Part shown: positions 15,974-22,703 of the stretch, in pieces
How the letters are laid out: every line of letters starts with the position of its first letter
Position numbering within the stretch: the first letter of the stretch is position 1
Origin: a bacterium
Lineage (GTDB): Bacteria; Myxococcota_A; Polyangia; Nannocystales; Nannocystaceae
Reading direction: 5' to 3'
NCBI GenBank assembly: GCA_024742475.1
Contig: JANSYI010000016.1
Location: forward strand, 1-64,000
DNA: 64,000 nucleotides
The notes under the pieces: model-generated
What the model saw: the letters and a program-made list of their open reading frames with translations, nothing else
Told to the model about the DNA's origin: nothing
Database searches by the model: none
Made by a program: the position numbers and the translations under genes

Positions 15974-17540
15974 CGGGCTTCTCACCCGCGGGCGGGGCAG
16001 CCGGGGCTTGCTCGGGTTCGCGCGCGGCAGCGGGGAGGTCCGGCAGCACGCGTTCGAGCACCTTGGCCGACGAGAGCACCCCAGGCACCCCTGCGCCGGG
16101 GTGCGTGCCCGCGCCGACGAGGAAGAGGTTCTCGACGTCCTCGCTGGTATTGTGCGGGCGGAAGTAGGCGCTCTGCAGGAGCACCGGCTCCATGCCGAAC
16201 GCGGCGCCCTTGACCGAAAGGAGGTCCTCGCGGAACCCCTTCGGCGTCAGGCAGCGCGAGGTGACGATCGACTCACCGAGCCCGGGCATGACGGTCGACT
16301 CGAGGAATGCCTCGATCTTCTTGCGGTACCGCTCCGTCTCCTGCTCCCAATCGACGTCCGCATCGAGGTGCGGCACCGGAGAGAGCACGTAGAAGCCGTC
16401 GTGGCCGTCGGGCGCGAGCGAGGGGTCGGTGGCCGTGGGGCGGTGCAGGTAGAGGCTGAAGTCCTCGGCCAGCGTCTTGTTCTTGAAGATGTCTTCGAGC
16501 AGCGGCTTGTAGCGGGGGCCGAGCATGATGGTGTGGTGCGCGACATCCTCGTACTTGCGGTTCGTACCGAAGTACCAGACGAACAAGCCCATCGAGTAGC
16601 GCGCCTTGTCGACCTTCTCGTCCGTCCAGCGCTTGCGGTGCTCGGCCTTGAGCAGCTTCTTGTAGGTCCACGCCGAGTCGGCGTTGGACACCACGAGGTC
16701 GGCCTTGATCTCCCGGCCGTCCTCCATGACCACGCCCGTCGCCTTGCCGTCCTCGACGGTGATCTGCTCGACGGTCTGGTTGCAGAGCACGCGGTTGCCC
16801 TGCCCTTCGACGAGCCCGACCAGGCCCTTGACCAGCGCTCCGGTGCCGCCCATGGGGAACCATACGCCCCACTTGCGCTCGAGGTGGCAGATGAGCGAGT
16901 AGATCGAGGTGGTCTCGAAGGGGTTGCCGCCGACCAGCAAGGGGTGGAAGCTGAGGACCTGTCGAACCTCGTGGCTCTTTACGTAGGAGGCGACCAACCC
17001 CCACACCGTGCGGTAGCTCTTGAGCCGGACCATGTCGGGGACGATCTTGGCCATGTCCCACCAGCTCGAGAACGGCTCGAACGAGAGGCGCTCGAAGCCG
17101 ACCTCGAAGATCTTGCGGCTCATCTCGTAGAACCGGTCGTAGCCGGCCACGTCGTCGGGGTTGAACTTCGCCACCTCCGCCCGCATCGCGTCGGCGTCTC
17201 CGGTGTAGTCGAAGGTTTGGCCATCATGAAAGCGGATGCGGTAGAAGGGCGCCACGGGGCGCAGATCCACGTCGTCGGACATCTTCTTGCCGCACAGCTC
17301 CCACAGCTCCTCGAAGAGGAACGGGGCGGTGATGACCGTCGGGCCGCCGTCGAAGGTGAAGCCATCTTGCCGGTAGACATAGGCTCGACCGCCGGCCTGG
17401 TCGCGCCGCTCGAGCACGGTGACGCGCCACCCGCGCGCCCCCAGGCGGACTGCGGCGGCGAGTCCGCCAAAGCCTCCTCCGATGACGACGGCGTGGGGCT
17501 TGTCCGAGTCGGGAGTGAAAGTCGCGGGTGAGTGATTCAT
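15963..17540 (-). CDS. crtI: Phytoene desaturase (CrtI type)
   Basis: 525 residues. FAD site HAVVIGGGFGGLAAAVRLGA, GGRAYVYRQDGFTFDGGPTV, and the C-terminal bacterial-type phytoene dehydrogenase signature FLVGAGTHPGAGVPGVLSSA are all intact. It would convert phytoene to lycopene in several steps. A Pro/Ala-rich tail of about 20 residues follows the family end. The ATG at 17540 lies 8 nt after a TATACT -10, and no ribosome-binding site is present, so the message is likely leaderless. A perfect palindrome covers its -35, which fits repression in the dark by the divergent CarH. Confidence 0.96.
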   Translation of the reverse strand: MNHSPATFTPDSDKPHAVVIGGGFGGLAAAVRLGARGWRVTVLERRDQAGGRAYVYRQDGFTFDGGPTVITAPFLFEELWELCGKKMSDDVDLRPVAPFYRIRFHDGQTFDYTGDADAMRAEVAKFNPDDVAGYDRFYEMSRKIFEVGFERLSFEPFSSWWDMAKIVPDMVRLKSYRTVWGLVASYVKSHEVRQVLSFHPLLVGGNPFETTSIYSLICHLERKWGVWFPMGGTGALVKGLVGLVEGQGNRVLCNQTVEQITVEDGKATGVVMEDGREIKADLVVSNADSAWTYKKLLKAEHRKRWTDEKVDKARYSMGLFVWYFGTNRKYEDVAHHTIMLGPRYKPLLEDIFKNKTLAEDFSLYLHRPTATDPSLAPDGHDGFYVLSPVPHLDADVDWEQETERYRKKIEAFLESTVMPGLGESIVTSRCLTPKGFREDLLSVKGAAFGMEPVLLQSAYFRPHNTSEDVENLFLVGAGTHPGAGVPGVLSSAKVLERVLPDLPAAAREPEQAPAAPPAGEKPDAA

Positions 17541-17548
17541 CGCCAGGG

Positions 17549-17598
17549 AGTATAACTTTTGTCAAACGTTTGACAATGAACCTTGTACAAATCAGACT
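17549..17598. promoter_or_regulatory. crtI/carH divergent promoter with 18-bp palindromic operator
   Basis: The perfect palindrome TTGTCAAACGTTTGACAA lies at 17559-17576, and TTGTACAA at 17583-17590. For crtI (minus), -35 TTGTCA (17571-17576), 16-bp spacer and -10 TATACT (17549-17554) lie on the palindrome. For carH (plus), TTGACA (17570-17575) is followed after 17 bp by the weak CAGACT. The minus strand reads TTGTACAAGGTT, matching the sigma-gene region. This arrangement suggests autoregulation and dark repression of crtI. Confidence 0.75.
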
Positions 17599-17621
17599 CA
17601 CATCACCTCAGCGAGGCAACC

Positions 17622-18566
17622 GTGGCAGACGACGAAGGCAAATACCGCATCAACGTGGTGGCACAAAAGACCGGCATCTCGGCCGCCACTCTCCGGGCAT
17701 GGGAACGCCGTTACGGCATCCCCGTCCCGAGACGCACCGAGTCTTCCTACCGGGTCTACAGTGATGAAGACATCGCGCTGATTCAGCGCCTGCGCGCCCT
17801 GTGCGGCGACGGCATGTCGCCCAGCGAAGCGGCCAAGGTCGTACTGGCCGAGGCCCAGCAGCCGCTCGCGCACCCGGGCATCGGAGACCCCTACGAGCAG
17901 GTCCGCAGCCAGATCGTCGACGCCGTCGAGGCGTTCGACCCCGACCGCATCGAGATGGCGGTCAACCGCGCCCTCACGCTCGGCTCGGCGTCGGTCATCT
18001 GCGAGAAGGTGATCGTCCCGGTGATGTTCACGGTCGGCAGGCTCTGGCACTCGGGGGAGATCACGATCGCGCAGGAGCACCTCGCGACGCAGATCCTCGA
18101 GACCACCGCGCGCAAGCTCATCGGACTGATGCAGCCCTCCATGGGCGCACGGCGGGTGCTGCTGGCGTGCTTCGCAGAAGACGAACACACCCTTCCTCTG
18201 TACGGCATCGCGTTGCACCTCGTGCAGGCGTCCTTCCGCACGGTGATGCTCGGCTCGCGCACGCCACCGGCAGCGATCCGACAGGCCGTGCAGAAGCTCA
18301 AGCCGGCGTGCGTTGGCCTGTCGGTCACCATGCCGCCCCCACCCCATCGCGCCCGCGAGCTCATCGACGCCTACGCCGACGCGTGCGCGGACACGCCATG
18401 GGTCGTCGGGGGGCAAGCCGCCGCGGATCTCGAGCCGCTCGTCGAGGAGCGCGGGGGTGTGGTGGTCCCCCACGACGACGTACGCCAAGCGATCCGCTCG
18501 ATCGAGAGCAGCATCGCCCGCCGGCGTCGCGGCCCCAAGACCCACTCCGCGAAAGGATCCCAGTGA
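17622..18566 (+). CDS. carH: CarH/LitR-type B12-dependent photoreceptor repressor
   Basis: 314 residues from a GTG at 17622 with GAGG upstream. The alternative TTG at 17583 lies inside the operator. Domains in order: MerR-type winged helix at 9-75 (VAQKTGISAATLRAWERRYG), a four-helix B12-cap domain at about 90-170, and a Rossmann cobalamin-binding domain to about 300. The adenosylcobalamin-capping motif W-x9-EH is present as W142...E152-H153, and a DEH (187-189) gives the lower-ligand histidine, though the usual following glycine is replaced (HTLPLYG). In this family the AdoCbl tetramer binds DNA in the dark and light breaks it apart. Its position opposite crtI fits control of the carotenoid genes. 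Confidence 0.92.
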   Translation: MADDEGKYRINVVAQKTGISAATLRAWERRYGIPVPRRTESSYRVYSDEDIALIQRLRALCGDGMSPSEAAKVVLAEAQQPLAHPGIGDPYEQVRSQIVDAVEAFDPDRIEMAVNRALTLGSASVICEKVIVPVMFTVGRLWHSGEITIAQEHLATQILETTARKLIGLMQPSMGARRVLLACFAEDEHTLPLYGIALHLVQASFRTVMLGSRTPPAAIRQAVQKLKPACVGLSVTMPPPPHRARELIDAYADACADTPWVVGGQAAADLEPLVEERGGVVVPHDDVRQAIRSIESSIARRRRGPKTHSAKGSQ

Positions 18567-19231
18567 GCCTACTAACCCTCGCAATGTTGTCCGCAGTCCC
18601 CCTGTTCACCGACCCGGTCGCTCAGATGGCGGCCCAGTCGATGGATGGACAGGTTTGGGCCGGCCACCAGGTCAGCTTCGGCAAGCGTGACGTGCCGTTC
18701 AAGGGGGAGGTGCGAACCCGGACCGACACCTGGATGATCGCGCGCGTCCGTCACGACGACGACCGCATCACCCTCTCCCAGGAGGCGTGCATGGTCGTGA
18801 TGAAGCCGGTCGCAGGCGTGAAGGTGTTCATGGACGCGCGGGCCCTGCCTGCCAACGACTTCGCCTTCTCGTCCAACGGTGTCGACCTCAAGGGGAGCTC
18901 GCTCGTGTCCTGGTCCGAGGAGGACGTCGACGGCGACGGCAACCCAGGGCTCACCGTTCGCGTCGACTCCAACGTCTGCAGCGGCGAGCTGTACGTCGGC
19001 AACGACTCCCGTACCAAAGCGCGGGCCTCCCTCGACGGGGACGCGTTGAGAGGGACCGCCCGTGTGACGATCGACCAGACGATCCTCGGAGCCAAGGGCG
19101 CATGCCTGTCGGTCGTGGCGACCGACACACACGAGGTCGTCTCCGGTCCGTTTGCCTACGCCCCCGTCGGCGCGGGCGCCACATGCCGCTCGCTCATGCA
19201 GTCGGGCTGGCCCGTCGACGCCACCGATTGA
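18563..19231 (+). CDS. Secreted protein of unknown function coupled to carH
   Basis: 222 residues starting at a GTG in the GTGA overlap with the carH stop; AAGGA lies 6 nt upstream. The N-terminus LLTLAMLSAVPLFTDPVAQM looks like a signal peptide without lipobox. The mature part is beta-rich and has a single DVDGDGNPG acidic loop, which resembles a calcium-binding EF/TSP3-like loop, and four cysteines (ACMVV, NVCSG, GACLS, TCRSL), possibly two disulfides. I do not recognise a family. Its tight coupling to a photoreceptor repressor is unusual and hints at a light-linked envelope role, but that is inference. Confidence 0.78.
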   Translation: MSLLTLAMLSAVPLFTDPVAQMAAQSMDGQVWAGHQVSFGKRDVPFKGEVRTRTDTWMIARVRHDDDRITLSQEACMVVMKPVAGVKVFMDARALPANDFAFSSNGVDLKGSSLVSWSEEDVDGDGNPGLTVRVDSNVCSGELYVGNDSRTKARASLDGDALRGTARVTIDQTILGAKGACLSVVATDTHEVVSGPFAYAPVGAGATCRSLMQSGWPVDATD

Positions 19232-19270
19232 GTTTTTGGGCCCGCTGTTGGCGCCTGCTACGTTGACGGG

Positions 19271-20710
19271 GTGTCGCGCTTCGTCCTCGCAGCCTCGGCC
19301 TGCCTGCTCGTCGCGTGCTCGGGCCCCGAAGGCGCGGCACCGGCACCCGCCTCGCCGACCGAACGCAAACCGCCAGCCGCTGCCGTCGCGACACCCGAGC
19401 CAACGCAGCTCCACGAGCCCCCGGTCGTCGCTCCCGAGCCCACCGCGCCCGCGGCGAGCCCCGAAGCAACGGCAGCGCACGCGGAGGTGCAGACGACCAT
19501 GCACGGCGAGGCGCTGGGCGAGCACCCCAACGTCCATTTCGCACCGATCGAAGACCCGTCGGGCACGGCGCTGCACGCCTTCCATGCGGCGCTCCGAAGC
19601 CTGGCCGAACGACCCGCCGAGGGCGCCAAGGTTCGCATCGCGTTCTACGGAGCCAGCAGCGTCGCCGCCGATCGCTACACGGCCTACCTACGAGGCTACT
19701 TGCAGCGCCGTTTTGGCGACGGTGGCGTCGGGTTCGTCACGCTGGTGCCGCTGTGGCGCTGGCACCGGCACGACGCGCTGAGGCTCGACGCCTCCAAGCA
19801 CTGGCGCATCGAGCACGGCCAGCGCAAGACCGGCAAGCTCGACGGGTACTACGGGCTGCTCGGCGCCTCGGCGCACACGACCCACGAGCGTGCGCGATCG
19901 AAGCTCGTCCCCAAGAGCACGGCGGTGTCGAAGATCGCCGACAGCGACACGTTCGCCCTGCAGTACCTCGTGCAGCCCGGCGGCGGCAGCTTCGCGCTCG
20001 AGCTCGGCACCAAGCAGGCCGCCACGACGCAGACCTTCGATACCAAGGCCGCCGCGGTCGCGCTGAAGACCACGTCGGTCACGCTCCCCGAGCAGTTCAT
20101 CCCCCTGCAGATCCGCGCCCGCGGCGATGGAGAGGTCCGCCTGATGGGCGGGATCTTCGAGCGCGACCAAGCGGGTGTGGTGGTCGATGCGCTCGGCATC
20201 GGCGGGACGCGGAGCGCCAACATGCTCGAGTGGGACCAGCCGCAGTGGACCGCGGCCCTCCGCGAGCGCGCCCCCTCGCTGTACGTCCTCGCGTATGGCG
20301 CGAATGAGTCGGTCGACGAGGACGAACCCATCGAGGTCTATCGAGAGAACCTCGAGGCGGTGCTCGACCGTTTCGCCGCCGCGGTGCCCGAGGCGAGCTG
20401 CGTGTTGGTCGGACCGGTCGACTACCCCCTGAAGGACCCGCAGACCGAGATCTGGGGGGCTCGCCCGCGGCTGCGGCAGATCCTCGAAACCCAACGCGCC
20501 GTCGCGGCCGAGCGAGGCTGCGGCTTCTTCGACACATCGCGACTGACCGGCGGCTTGGGCTCGATGCCCCTGTGGGTCGCCGCCGAGCCCAAGCTCGCCA
20601 AGGACGACCACTTGCATCTCACGCCGCTGGGCTATCTGCACTTCGGTCGGGTGCTCAGCGACGCGCTGATGGCCGACTACGACGGGCCGCCCCGGGTCCC
20701 GCCGGCCTGA
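19271..20710 (+). CDS. Lipoprotein with SGNH/GDSL-hydrolase-like fold
   Basis: 479 residues from GTG 19271, with -10-like TACGTT 6 nt before it. Signal peptide with lipobox LLVACS, then a Pro/Ala/Glu linker to about residue 95. The catalytic region begins at RIAFYGASSVAADRYTAYLR, the place of block I, but it has GAS rather than GDS. Block III is AYGANES (GxxN), and the end has DDHLHLTPLGYLHFG, the DxxH block. Secreted SGNH proteins of this kind often act on O-acetyl groups of peptidoglycan or polysaccharides. The block I change keeps the serine, so activity is plausible. Substrate unknown. Confidence 0.82.
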   Translation: MSRFVLAASACLLVACSGPEGAAPAPASPTERKPPAAAVATPEPTQLHEPPVVAPEPTAPAASPEATAAHAEVQTTMHGEALGEHPNVHFAPIEDPSGTALHAFHAALRSLAERPAEGAKVRIAFYGASSVAADRYTAYLRGYLQRRFGDGGVGFVTLVPLWRWHRHDALRLDASKHWRIEHGQRKTGKLDGYYGLLGASAHTTHERARSKLVPKSTAVSKIADSDTFALQYLVQPGGGSFALELGTKQAATTQTFDTKAAAVALKTTSVTLPEQFIPLQIRARGDGEVRLMGGIFERDQAGVVVDALGIGGTRSANMLEWDQPQWTAALRERAPSLYVLAYGANESVDEDEPIEVYRENLEAVLDRFAAAVPEASCVLVGPVDYPLKDPQTEIWGARPRLRQILETQRAVAAERGCGFFDTSRLTGGLGSMPLWVAAEPKLAKDDHLHLTPLGYLHFGRVLSDALMADYDGPPRVPPA

Positions 20711-20755
20711 GGCTCCGGGATTTTCCTCGCCCCGGCGAGCAGGCATAGTGCGGGC

Positions 20756-21931
20756 ATGAAACGCACGCTCTCGGTCGGACTCGTCGGTCTGCTCTCTGTC
20801 GCGCTCGCCTGTGATGGTGGGAGCGACTCGAAGCCCTCGAAGCCCGCAAAGTCCAGCGCCAAGGGCAAGGCCCCCAGCCCCACCAAGGGCGAAGGCAAGC
20901 CCGAGGCGGATTCGAAGGCAGCGCAGGCCCCGGCAGACGCTGGTGAGACCAAGGCCGTCGCCTGGACGTGGACGCTTCCCGGCGGCATCACCAAGGCGCC
21001 CGAGGTCCCCGCGGACAACCCGATGAGCGCCGAGAAGGTCGCACTCGGGCACGCGCTGTTCATGGACAAGCGGCTCAGCGCCGACGGTTCGCGGAGCTGC
21101 TACAGCTGCCACCAGAACCATCTGGGCAACGCCGACGGCCGCAAGACCGCCATGGGCGCGAAGGAGAAGGCCCTCACCCGCAACTCGCCCACCATCTGGA
21201 ACGTGGGTCTGCACAAGGAGCTGTACTGGGACGGCCGGGCGCCATCCCTCGAGAAGCAGGCCATCGGCGCGCTGGGGGGCGGCAACATGGGCCTGGGCGA
21301 CACCCTCGCCGCCAAGGCGGCGGAGATCGGGGCCCTGCCGGAGTACAAGGCGAAGTTCACGGCGGTCTTCGGCCTCGCCGCCGACGCGAAGGTCGAGCCA
21401 GACCACATCGCCAAGGCGCTGTCGGCCTACGAGCGCACCCTGCTGTGCGGTGACACGGCGTACGACAAGCAGGAGCTCACCGACGCCCAAAAGCGCGGGC
21501 AAGCGCTGTTCATGGGCAAGGGCGGCTGCATGACCTGCCACAACGGTGACAACTTCAGCGACGGCATCTACCACGTCACCGGCATCGGCATCGACGCGTC
21601 GGACGAGGGCGCAGACCCGGGTCGCTTCAAGGTGAGCCAGGACGAGAAGCAGAAGTTCGCGTTCAAGACGCCCACCCTGCGCAACGTGTCCAAGACCGGC
21701 CCGTACTTCCACGACGGATCCGTCGCGTCGCTCGAGGAGGCGGTCACCCTCATGTCCGGCGGCGGGAAGCCCCAAGACGGCCTGACGGTCGACCCGCTGC
21801 TGCTCGACCGCAAGCTCAGCGAGGCCGAGGTCGAAGACGTCGTCGCGTTCCTTGGCTCGCTCGAATGTCCCGGGGCCCTCGAGGAGATCGGCGACCAGAC
21901 AGCCAACGGCATCGCGCCGCCCAAGGGCTGA
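20756..21931 (+). CDS. Di-haem cytochrome c peroxidase family lipoprotein
   Basis: 391 residues. Signal peptide and lipobox SVALACD, then a Lys/Ser/Pro/Ala linker to about residue 60. Two CxxCH haem sites are present: SCYSCHQNHLG and CMTCHNGDNFSDG, with the DPGRFKV and KTPTLRNVSKTGPYFHDGSV blocks typical of bacterial CcpA/MauG-type peroxidases. It probably reduces hydrogen peroxide in the periplasm with electrons from a small c-type cytochrome. It starts 46 nt after the SGNH gene. The ATG at 20756 has a CATAGT -10-like hexamer 6 nt before it and no clear ribosome site. Confidence 0.92.
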   Translation: MKRTLSVGLVGLLSVALACDGGSDSKPSKPAKSSAKGKAPSPTKGEGKPEADSKAAQAPADAGETKAVAWTWTLPGGITKAPEVPADNPMSAEKVALGHALFMDKRLSADGSRSCYSCHQNHLGNADGRKTAMGAKEKALTRNSPTIWNVGLHKELYWDGRAPSLEKQAIGALGGGNMGLGDTLAAKAAEIGALPEYKAKFTAVFGLAADAKVEPDHIAKALSAYERTLLCGDTAYDKQELTDAQKRGQALFMGKGGCMTCHNGDNFSDGIYHVTGIGIDASDEGADPGRFKVSQDEKQKFAFKTPTLRNVSKTGPYFHDGSVASLEEAVTLMSGGGKPQDGLTVDPLLLDRKLSEAEVEDVVAFLGSLECPGALEEIGDQTANGIAPPKG

Positions 21932-21950
21932 GCCGCGCTCCGGCGGCGAG

Positions 21951-22703
21951 CTACTCGTCGTCGGTGTCGAGGTCGGAGAGGTCGATCGAGTGACGCGAGA
22001 TCTCGTCCTCCTCGGCCTCGAGCCGGCCCGACAGCGGCATCGCCGAGGGGTCGGGCTCGGGCGCGGTGGGCAGCGGCTCGGCAGAGGAGGCTTCTTTGAC
22101 CCGGGCGGCGGCTTCTTCGTCGCTGTCGGTCTGCGTGCTCATCAACGCGGCCTTCCACTCGGGGACGACGTCGTTCCCGTCGGGGGGGCCGTAGGAGGGC
22201 GCGTCCTCGTCGGCGGGCTCGGCCTCGCCGGGGGGATTGGGCGGCGGCCCGACGTTGGTGTCGGCGTCTTCCTCGTCGGTTTCGCCGCGGGCGCCCTGGC
22301 CCTCATCGACGCCGTCGTCATCGTCATCGTCGACGTCATCGAGCAGCTCCAGCTCCTCGACGTCGAGTTCCTCGATCTCGTCGATCTCGAGCTCGTCCGT
22401 GGGCGTCGCCGGGGTGGTCACGGGAATCGGTGGCAGCGGCGCGGCGTTGGACGGCTCGCGGCGAGCCGCGAGCGGCGGCTGCTCGACCGACGGCCCGGCC
22501 TGCGCGGACGAAGGCTCGGGCGGCGGGGGTGCATCACCGGCTTGGCCTCCGGCGCTGAGCAGTGGCCCCAGCTCGGGGTCTTCGCCGGCCGAGGATGCCA
22601 ACGCGGACGCCCGCTCGCGCGCCCAGGCCATGAGCGTGTCGACGTCGTCCGTGCCCTCGCGGGCGAGCAGCTCTTCGAGGTCCTGTCCGAGGTTTTCGCT
22701 CAT
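21951..22703 (-). CDS. Acidic, disordered hypothetical protein downstream of alaS
   Basis: 250 residues, extremely rich in Asp, Glu, Pro and Ala, with runs such as IDEIEELDVEELELLDDVDD followed by DDDD. A short predicted helix (NLGQDLEELLAREGTDDVDTL) starts the protein. No signal peptide or membrane segment is seen, and no known domain. Its ATG overlaps the alaS stop (ATGA), so it is translated with alanyl-tRNA synthetase. The disorder and charge suggest a binding or chaperone-like role, but nothing in the sequence tells which. Confidence 0.72.
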   Translation of the reverse strand: MSENLGQDLEELLAREGTDDVDTLMAWARERASALASSAGEDPELGPLLSAGGQAGDAPPPPEPSSAQAGPSVEQPPLAARREPSNAAPLPPIPVTTPATPTDELEIDEIEELDVEELELLDDVDDDDDDGVDEGQGARGETDEEDADTNVGPPPNPPGEAEPADEDAPSYGPPDGNDVVPEWKAALMSTQTDSDEEAAARVKEASSAEPLPTAPEPDPSAMPLSGRLEAEEDEISRHSIDLSDLDTDDE

